DNA from: Takakia lepidozioides
Taxonomy: Eukaryota; Streptophyta; Takakiopsida; Takakiales; Takakiaceae
Reading direction: 5' to 3'
Length of the DNA stretch: 64,000 bases
NCBI GenBank assembly: GCA_030704615.1
Contig: CM060732.1
Coordinates: forward strand, 28,811,053 to 28,875,052
Below the pieces are notes generated by a model. That model had not been told where the DNA came from. It saw nothing but the letters and a program-made list of their open reading frames with translations, and did not search any database. Made by a program: the position numbers and the translations under genes. Positions 56,346 to 64,000 of the stretch are shown one piece after another. Each line of letters opens with the position of its first letter. Position 1 is the stretch's first letter.

Positions 56346-58169
56346 GGGCAACTTGGATCGAAGGGGTGCTGGGCTCCAAGGTGAATCCCAACCCTTGGAT
56401 ACTTCCGAGGCCTTTTTTCTTTCCGAAGCGCAGGCGTATAGAGCCTTCCGTTTGACGCCATCTTAGCCACTGCTTACAATAGGGAAGGCGGCTGGGAATA
56501 TACGGTAATCGTGTCGGGTAAACTAATTTAGCCCCGACTACATGGTTCCCCCTATCGTACATCGGGGAATGCATGCGCGTGAGCCTGGCCACATGAGTGC
56601 GTGAGCCTAGCCAGGCTCACGCCACGTCAGCAAGGTTTCCCATGTGCAGGACCTTCGCGGATGCCACCTATTTCCGCGGAACTGTAGGCGACTACCACGC
56701 CCTAGATTTGCCAACTTTATTTTCCGAAAAGTCTCATCCTTCATCCAAATCTTGGTCGGATGAAAAATCACGGGTGGTTTGTGGATGGTTTTTGTCCATG
56801 GGCATAGGATATTTCAGATAGTACAATGTCATGTTGCGTAATGAACACGAAGGAGAATGAGTTTGTTCTAACGAAGTTCCTTCCCCTCAATTCACGTCCA
56901 TTTTTCATTGATAGACGTTCTCCAGACAAACACCAGGAAATCCCTAAAGCGTCTTTGCGGTTTATGAAAAACATGGTGCAGAACAGGTTGGCAAAACTTG
57001 CAAAGAAGTTGAGCTAGTTTCTTCTCTCTTTTCATCCAAGCTCTACTCGTCTTCCGATCTTCGGGTTCCTTTCATCCCCTTCGGATGGTTCTTCGCTTTG
57101 TCAGTTTTCATTTGTCCTCATTCATATGGATGTGTCACCCTTGGAATGGTCTTATGTCACCCTAGTGACATGTTAGCCTCATGGCTCATTGGGGGTTTTT
57201 TTTTTTCCCCCTTCAATAAACCTAATAAAGTGATCTAGGGCTTCCTCCCTTGTTTTCAAAAAATAAATAAAATAAAATAAAATAAAATAAAATAGATTCA
57301 ATATATACCCTCACAAATCCCAACATGGCACCTCCCTCCCGCAATGTGCCTAATGTTCTCCCCACCTCGTCATCCCTTCTCCTTCTCTCGTCATCGCACC
57401 GTTGCGACCTTTCAAAACCTCTTTGTCCGAAATTTACCGGGACAGCTACAGGGAATTGACACAAAGCTACAGAACTCTTCTCTTCACCAACAAACAAACT
57501 ACACTCGCATAATGTCAATTTAAGAAGCAAAGTGCACGAAGGCACATCGCCTTCCCACAAAGACTTTTGGGAGAGCTCCCCGGTGGGAAGACGACTGATG
57601 GTTACATCAGATGGATGGATGAACGAGGTTATCAAATGAATAGTCACAGACATTGGATGGATGTGAAGTAGGTTGCATACTTTTTCCTTGCAGCAACAGT
57701 CCCGTTACTAACTATGTACCTGGATATGGTGGCCACGTGTTGGCCACACACATGCTACACGACATCGAGGGCAACAAGTGATTACCAATGGATGAGAATC
57801 AATTCGTCCATTCGGGTTTGTTTGTCTACCATCCCAGGTCATCCGAAACTAGGGGAATATACCACTTGTCTCATTCTATCTCTCTTCAAGAAGGGGTTGT
57901 TCCCCTGGAATTGCAAAGCCACAACTTACAAGCAAACATCCAATAGAGTGTGATCTGTCTTTCATATCACTTTCTGGTCACAATTGTTTTTCAAAGTCAT
58001 CTCTTCACACATACTCCTCTCGCCTAATAATTGCTGAACTTTGGCTCTGGACTATAGATTGCATGCAAGTTCTGCTGCATGCATTGGAGATTACAAAAAT
58101 GGGGACAAGCAGGAGCAACACCTTCATGAAACAACAGCTATGGCACCAGCAGCTCAAATACCTCTCCTC
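56346..58169. other. Flank of the stack; no firm gene
   Basis: A + strand frame 56826-57017 (ending MVQNRLAKLAKKLS, followed by AATAAA near 57214) could be the last exon of an unrecognised gene; support is weak. Bases 57257-57297 are an (AAAAT)n microsatellite. Bases 56590-56625 contain an inverted GTGAGCCTGGCC / GCCAGGCTCAC pair. The minus-strand frame 57653-57222 has no domain and overlaps the microsatellite. From 57700 to 58169 I see nothing. Confidence 0.35.
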
Positions 58170-58862
58170 CTACCGACATAAATCACAATTCCCTTCACAT
58201 TGATAATACGTCTTCAGTGCTGAGTCTGCTTGTGGACGGTTCTTCGTGAAGTCCTCCGCCATCTCAATTTCTTGAATCTCCTGCATCTGCTGCAGGAGCT
58301 TTCCAAGATGATACATATTTGATGCCTTGGTATATAAACCACCCTCTTCTAAGGTGGTCTCATCCCAATCTGCATGCATGATTCTTGGAGCCTCCTGATC
58401 ACGTCCAGCACTTTCCATATCAATAATGACCCACCCCGTCCGCTCAGGGCCATGCACTTTCACAATATTTTGCCACCGAAGATCACGGTGTGTGAAGTTG
58501 TTCTTGTGCAGCTCTTTGAGGCCACAAAGAACATCATGGACTGCCGGCCTCACCTTGTTTTGTTGTGGCTGTGCTGTTGGGTCACCAACAGGGTTCAATT
58601 TCACCTTGTATAGTTGTTGACGGTAACGTGTTGGTTCAGTCACAGCTTGCACCAACCATGGATTGCCTTTAATAGAGGCATAACGTTTCTTCAGCAATTC
58701 AAATTGGTCATCCTTCATTTTGGGCACAAATTTGAGAACATATGTTGGACCAAACTCAACATGATTACCATTTGGCTGTCTCTTTGTGGAGTATAGTGAG
58801 CCTGGGACACCAGAATTAGGTAGACATGCAGCTAGCTGCTGCAACACAAGATACAACCTCAT
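58170..58862 (-). CDS. Protein kinase-fold protein, N-terminally incomplete
   Basis: 230 residues. The C-lobe motifs are clear: LKELHKNNFTHRDLRWQN (HRD...N catalytic loop) and WVIIDMESAG, where DME replaces DFG. YVLKFVPK may supply the N-lobe lysine, but no glycine loop is visible. HRDLRWQN plus D-M/L-E is typical of the divergent kinase-like domains seen in Crinkler-type and FunK1-type proteins, often linked to mobile elements. That family placement is inference. The ATG overlaps the LINE stop codon as ATGA. The sequence just before it (TTCATTCAG) could also be a splice acceptor, in which case upstream exons were lost to the LINE. No frameshift is seen. Confidence 0.65.
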   Translation of the reverse strand: MRLYLVLQQLAACLPNSGVPGSLYSTKRQPNGNHVEFGPTYVLKFVPKMKDDQFELLKKRYASIKGNPWLVQAVTEPTRYRQQLYKVKLNPVGDPTAQPQQNKVRPAVHDVLCGLKELHKNNFTHRDLRWQNIVKVHGPERTGWVIIDMESAGRDQEAPRIMHADWDETTLEEGGLYTKASNMYHLGKLLQQMQEIQEIEMAEDFTKNRPQADSALKTYYQCEGNCDLCR

Positions 58863-61204
58863 AACAGTCTGAATGAAGATACGTTGGGAGCATAGATGGG
58901 TTGGTGTATGTATCTGTTATCTGTAGGTTGGGTGGGAGTGACGTGTTGTTGGTGGGTGTGTGTTAGATATTCGGTGTTAGTATTTTTGTGAAAGATGGTG
59001 AGTAGGGCAAGATTGTGTTCGGGGTCGCAATCGTCATGTGGGCCAAATAGGTCATCTTCTATCTGCCATGTGTTGTCTGATGAGGAGTACCCAGCCCATT
59101 GATAGTGATAGTATGTATCAATGCAGGTGGCCCCAAAGGCATCAATGGACATTTGGGTTTTAACTCCTAGTATGGCTTCAATGATGTAAGCATTGTTATT
59201 GTCGTCACTATGTGGTGAGGATGGGGGGGACAGTGCGGTGGCTAGTTGGGAGGGGGTGGGGGAGCCTTGCATACTAGGTGATGGAGTGAATGGCATAAGC
59301 AGGTTGTGGTTAGGTTTGGGAGGGTATATTTTAGGATATGGGGGATCGGGTTGTGTGTCTGTAGGAGTATTGGTGGTATATGTCATTTTGGGTGTTTGAT
59401 AGATGGAGGCAGTAGGGGAAGATCGGTACTGGGGGAGCAGGTCTTGAGCCGTATGTGGATAGTAGAGGCAGGGGAGATCACATTGGAGAGTGCAGGCGGT
59501 TGAGGGATGACAAAAGAGGGTGCGAAGGTGGTGTAGGCATCGATTGGTTTTGGACGTGGCTCGGGAGAACTTAAGAGTGAATTCGCTTGGTTTTAAAAGT
59601 CTATGGCCAGTGGCGGTAGTAAGTTGGATGAGGGTGGTGATGTGGCGTTCTTTGAAATAGGTGAGGATGGGGGTCTTTTGTTTGGGATAAGAGACGTCGA
59701 ATTGCGATAAAAAAAGGCTTGTGAGCCATGCGCGTTCTAAAGGTGACGAGATGTTAGGATAGGCTGGTAGATCGGTTTGTATGCTAATTTTCATTTGGCG
59801 TAGGATGAGTAGCGTGCATGCAGTGGGGGAGTGTAGGCAGGCCTGTGGGTGCAAGGATGATAATGAGTAGAGGCCATTGTATTTTAATGCAAGGTGTTTG
59901 AGAAGTCCCTGATAAATGATACCTAGGCGCCCAGGATCGTTGAGTGCTTCTTTTAATTGGGTGCCTAATGTACGAGCATATGAGATGATTAATGGGCTCG
60001 AACCAATTCCGTAGTGGTCAGTAGGGAGTTGTGTGAGGGCATTAGGAGTGCTAGTCGGTAGGCCATATACACGCTTTGTTAGCTGAATAATACTTTTATC
60101 AAGTTTTTTGATGTCCGGTAGGGAGAAGGGTGCGGCGTGGAATGAGTATTGAATTTGTGTTTGTAGTACGGATTGAATGATTGATAATTTTGGTCGAATG
60201 GCAATAGGGGATTTGAGCAGGGCAAGGCTTTTGGTAGCGAGTTTGGATGATGTAGATTTTTTTTGGATATGCCATGTGAGGGAGGGAACGAGTTGTATAC
60301 CTAGGTAAGTATATGGCTCGTCTGGTCCTAGAAAAGGAAATGTTGTGTTTTGGTAGTGTACATAGAGTTTGCAATGTGAGGCTATGGCAGTTTTGGTGAG
60401 CCGACTATGATGTGTTGCGGTTGCGATGGCGCATTTGTGCAGGCTGAGTTCCATGCCTGACCATAGATTGAATCTCAATAGTTTGTTAACTTGTCGGTTT
60501 ATGTGTTGTGGTTTATGTGTCAGGATAGCTAGATCATCTGCATATGCTGCAGCGGAGATGTCACTTGATGAGGTTTTGTATTGGTATCCGAGTTTGCCGC
60601 GAGCTAGCCATCTGAGAAGGGGTTCTAGGAAGATAATGAATAGGTAGGGGCTTAAGGTGTCACCTTGCATAGTTCCACAGAGGATGGGGATAGGCGGGGT
60701 GGAACCATAGTATGCACCAAAATATTCAGTAGTACTATTTGTGTAGATGTTTCATATTAGTTGGACGGCATCAGTGGGGGAACCAAGGTCAAGCATGATA
60801 GCAAGTAGTCTAGCATGATCTAGGGAGCCGAAGGCATTTTTAAAATCGATATATAAAAGATAAATATCTTGTTTTGTAAGTTTAGCATCTTCGAGTGCGG
60901 ATAGAACGTATTGTATTTGTCGTGTTGTGCTGCGTGTATCTCGGAATCCTTCTTGGGGATCACTAAGAATTTGGTGTTGCTCGCCATAACTTGATAGCAT
61001 TGTGGTGAGCGTGCTGGTGAATAGCTTGTATATGGTGTTGACCAGTGCTATGGGCCTATAATTACTGAGATATGTATGGTCGCCTTTTTTGAAGAGTAGA
61101 ATGGTTCGACTGTGCTTCCAGGAGTGTGGGATTCGTTTTAGTTTGTAACATAATTGAAAAAATTTAAAAATGAGGGAATGTAGTTGAGGGTCTAATGCTT
61201 GAAA
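58859..61204 (-). mobile_element. LINE (non-LTR retrotransposon), 5'-truncated, with chromodomain-like C-terminus
   Basis: Minus strand. Bases 61204-60752 encode the RT fingers (WKHSRTILLFKKGD, LSNYRPIALVNTIYKL, QEGFRDTRSTTRQI, LLYIDFKNAFGSLDH). After a break at about 60750-60670, a 603-residue frame continues with MQGDTLSPYLFI, the active site YADD (residues 43-46) and thumb sequence, then a long Pro/Thr/Ser-rich linker. Residues about 495-547 (59188-59030) read YIIEAILGVK, then YYHYQWAGYSSSDNTWQIEDDL, a chromodomain-like pattern. Upstream parts (endonuclease, ORF1) are missing because giant MULE copy 3 inserted at 61205. No poly(A) tail is seen at the 3' side. Confidence 0.82.
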
Positions 61205-64000
61205 GAGGTTTACTATTTCATGAGCATAAACCATGAACCATGAGCCATGAGCCGCATGAGCCGCATGAGCGGTGAGACGAAGTCTAAGATACGCGGATTT
61301 CATGAGCGGACTCCTCCAAATTTGGAAATGCGACAGATTAAACAAGTATTAAAATAATAGTTTTTTTATTTGACCTTGCCGTTTTTGGACGTTCCAGATC
61401 ATGTAATGCGGCGAAGATATGTCGTCAGTAACAAGTCCGCTCATGGTTTTTTAGATCCGCTCATGGAAATAAGTGACCGTGCAACGGGAAATCCAGTATA
61501 CCACTGCAAAAGGACGTCGCATACTGGCTTGTATAGAGTATTCCGCGGTTTTACATGCCTTAACATTGGAATGAAGCTGACCCTTTTGCCGCGATTGAAC
61601 CAATGGAGTCTGCACCAATAGAGTCTGCAGTACTTCACAATTCTGTCTTCTTCGGGTATTCGGCGGGAAAGGTTTGCAACTGAACTGGGAAATAAGGTGC
61701 CGCATTAGGGTTCGCACGTGCGAAATTTCGGAGCGGTTTGGTGTTGGCGAAGGCCGCCTCTACCAGTATCTACGACGATACTTGGAAATGCGGCGCCGCA
61801 TTTCCTTGTCGGAGGTCGAATGAGGAAAGCAAGTTTTCGGAAAGCAGAAAAACATGAACCCTCCAACATACAAAAATACATGCACGTGGAAACAAGTGAA
61901 CGATATAGTAATATCTTAGTTCGAGCAAAACAGGTTACTGGTAGGCAAGACATATGTCGGACCTTTCTGTGGCCAGAGTCTGAGGTACTGGCAGCAGTAC
62001 AGTTCTACTATCCGAAAAAGATGGGCGTACCATTGTATTGGGACCGCAAGCCAAGCTCACTGGTCCCCTGGATCCATATTCAGAAGAGTGTGAACCTCCT
62101 GGGGGCTCAACCCTGGTGCATGTATGAAGTGATGAGTTGTGGAATTACAACGGAGTCTCTTTAGGTACACGTAGTACAAATGCTTGCAAGGGCAGTATGA
62201 TGCCCCCTTGTTCGCCATGATCTGGAAGTCGGTGCAATTGCAGGTGGGTAATTCTGAAATGGTGATGGTGTACACCTCATTGCGAACAGCTGAGCCTGCC
62301 GTGGCCATCTGATACACACGCCCGAATCCTGGTGGGGCACTTCTGTCGAGCTCTGGATTGTACAGTTCATCCGAAGTGCATTCCCCATCCTTGTCTCGTT
62401 CACTTTTGAGGGAGGTCGCCGCCTCTTCGGTTTCCCCCAACGGTGTGTAGGATGCTTAGAGCTGTCGTGTCCCATTGTTCTTGCTCTCACAGGGGTCGGT
62501 GGTGGAGGCTGTGGAAGCGAAAATGGTTGTCTGGGGACGTCAGTGCGCTGCACCATCCGAAATCCTGCGGCGGTAAGGGCGTCAGCCTCAACCTGACTCA
62601 GATCGCAGCCTGGTTCCACCGGCCACACCGGGGGAGCCTCTGGCATTGTTTGTATGCCGTACTTGGGCTTTCCATACACGCAAGTAATAATGTCGTGCCT
62701 GCAGAACCAGAACTGGGCGGTTGTCGCCTCCGCAAACTTTGCATGGACAAATCTTCCTGTAAAAGTAGGAGCAGGGACAGCCCCATCTGGATTCCTCCTT
62801 ATCATCTCTAAACAACGTTGCCGTGTATCCACACGAATTGCGGAACACCTTCCTTGAAACGACGGCTTTGTGCAAGCAATTCTCCACTGTGATGCAGACA
62901 CAGTCGTCCCCACAATGGCTTGGCCATACTGCATAACAGCGGGCGGAATCTGGGGCAAGCGAGCGGTGGGAATTTCTCGCACGAAATCCCCGGTTGAAGG
63001 CGACGGCGATCTGGAATTTCTTGGGCTTCCACTGCTGGAAGACACATTGTGCGGCAACATGACGGGACCTCGAGGAGTGGACCGATTCTGCCATATTCAT
63101 GTTTGGCATGTCCGTGTCAGAATCCAAGCACCGCTCCTAAAAGGACACAAACAATGGTGAGGGACCAATCGAAATGTCCGTAACAGAAAGACAAATGAAC
63201 GAAAATGACAGCAGCCTACCTCCCGCATGTACTGTCCGAACTGTCGATACCGAAAATGCCACCACCCCAACCAGCTGTGCAATGCTCCCAGATTGGTTGT
63301 CTCCACTGCACCTGACGTGTTCCACCAAGCCTCGATGATAGCAAACTTAACCTCCGCGTCATCAAATGTGGGTGCATCCTTCCACGCCGTACAAAGGACA
63401 CGGTGTTCAGCCTGGAATGAGCTAGCAACAAATTTGGTAGTGTAGTGGGATAGACTCTGCATCCAACGGAATCCACAGGATCTCTCTTTCCCCTCCATTG
63501 GAACATTGGGGTCCTCACCGTACACACGCCGCACCGCTGCCCAGTTGGCCTGAGCGTTGTCTGCCATGAATCCCCTGAAATTGGGCTCTGGCAATCCCGC
63601 CCTTGCCATCTGCTCATTTATGCCCTCCCGCAGATGCATCTCGGACTGTGTGTCCTCCCTTTCATCTCGTAGATTGCAATCGTCATGAGCCTCTTGGAGT
63701 GATAGTCATAAACATGCGCACCCATAGTCACCCACTGATGGTTTGTAATTCTCTTGATGTGATCAAACATCACCCAAGCATTCGACAAGTTTCCAGTTGT
63801 CATGCGAGTGACCAAGTCGACTCCACTCCCAGGCCCACACGTCGACATTTTGAAAATGTAACAACGATCGGATTCGCTGCCTTGCCCTGGAAACCTGCTA
63901 CCTTGGATGTAGTCATATCCAGTCATTCGTTTCACCTCCAGGATTGAGTACATGTCCGACCCCCTGCCGAACTCCTGCTTGCAAGATACGATGTGATTCC
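61205..64000 (-). mobile_element. Giant MULE copy 3, right-end portion
   Basis: Starts GAGGTTTACTATTTC at 61205 inside the LINE RT frame and runs out of the window. It is the reverse complement of 22.5-25.6 kb and shares the orientation of the subterminal segment (61304-61450) with copy 1. The remainder of the element and the second TSD are not visible. The first flank bases are GCTTGAAA. Confidence 0.88.
62057..64000 (-). pseudogene. Giant MULE transposase, copy 3, C-terminal part
   Basis: From the window edge: DMYSILEVKRMTGYDYI, the catalytic core (HVYDYHSKRLM, FMADNAQANW, CGFRWMQSL), the exon end YRQFGQYMREV with GTAGG donor (about 63220), the next exon after CTTTTAG (63137) with NMAESVHSS, then the linker and an intact SWIM finger (CNC...CPCKH; 62057-62440). 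A deletion of about 370 bp relative to copies 1 and 2 joins VHSS to the later RSRHVAAQ segment near 63075, removing the residues after the putative catalytic E. In-frame YRQFGQYMREV here confirms the first exon end that is disrupted in copy 2. Confidence 0.78.

Noticed and set aside
57222-57653. 143-codon minus-strand frame as a gene
   Set aside because: It runs through an (AAAAT)n microsatellite, has no domain and no supporting signals.
58170-58862. Ordinary receptor-like or MAP kinase gene
   Set aside because: No glycine loop, DFG replaced by DME, HRDLRWQN instead of HRDLKxxN; it fits divergent kinase-like families better.

Overview
ORGANISM. The window is nuclear DNA of a green plant of the streptophyte lineage. 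Evidence: plant-type PPR repeats (MYAKCG... / ERDVVSW-type), introns with GT..AG borders, AATAAA signals and wall-to-wall plant-style transposable elements (Ty3/gypsy, CACTA, Mutator-like, LINE). No housekeeping gene is intact. A seed-free land plant (fern or lycophyte type) or a charophyte alga fits best; the species cannot be fixed from the sequence. No tRNA, rRNA or CRISPR was recognised. LAYOUT. Almost the whole window is one nested stack of mobile elements, read from target-site duplications (TSDs) and interrupted reading frames. (1) Oldest: Gypsy-C, + strand, seen only as its 3' part (123-297 and 55589-56345). (2) A CACTA DNA transposon, 298-55585 (TIRs CACTAGAAG.../...CTTCTAGTG, TSD TTG), split Gypsy-C and carries PPR gene fragments. 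(3) Gypsy-A, - strand, 2814-53810 (827-bp LTRs, TSD CCATG), sits inside the PPR fragments. (4) Two copies of a very large Mutator-like element, here called the giant MULE, sit in Gypsy-A: copy 1 at 10184-25606 in the reverse transcriptase and copy 2 at 27515-50438 in gag (TSD CAATACA). (5) Gypsy-B, - strand, 37011-49067, sits inside the transposase gene of copy 2. Two more giant-MULE ends enter from the window edges: copy 0 at 1-122 (cutting Gypsy-C) and copy 3 at 61205-64000 (cutting a LINE). To the right of the stack lie a kinase-like ORF (58170-58862) and the LINE (58859-61204). WHAT IS REMARKABLE. Three element classes each carry a chromatin- or DNA-modification module. Gypsy-B encodes Gag, protease, a DNMT3-like cytosine-C5 methyltransferase, RT, RNase H, integrase and a C-terminal PHD finger; its ends form a split-direct-repeat pattern (A1-body-B1-A2-B2), and the 3' half of that pattern recurs in the diverged Gypsy-C. 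The giant MULE encodes a transposase with a putative WRKY/GCM1-like zinc finger and a SWIM finger. It also carries a multi-exon passenger gene joining a ParB/sulfiredoxin-like domain to a beta-class amino-methyltransferase-like domain, a divergent pair of paralogous unknown genes, and dense arrays of a 22-bp palindrome. The LINE protein ends in a chromodomain-like segment. HOW THE PARTS MAY WORK TOGETHER (inference). Gypsy-B could methylate its own DNA and read histone marks near the integration site. In the giant MULE the palindromes are candidate sites for the ParB-like/methyltransferase protein or for the transposase. Most copies carry frameshifts or deletions; Gypsy-B is the youngest, with one mismatch between its 346-bp terminal repeats.
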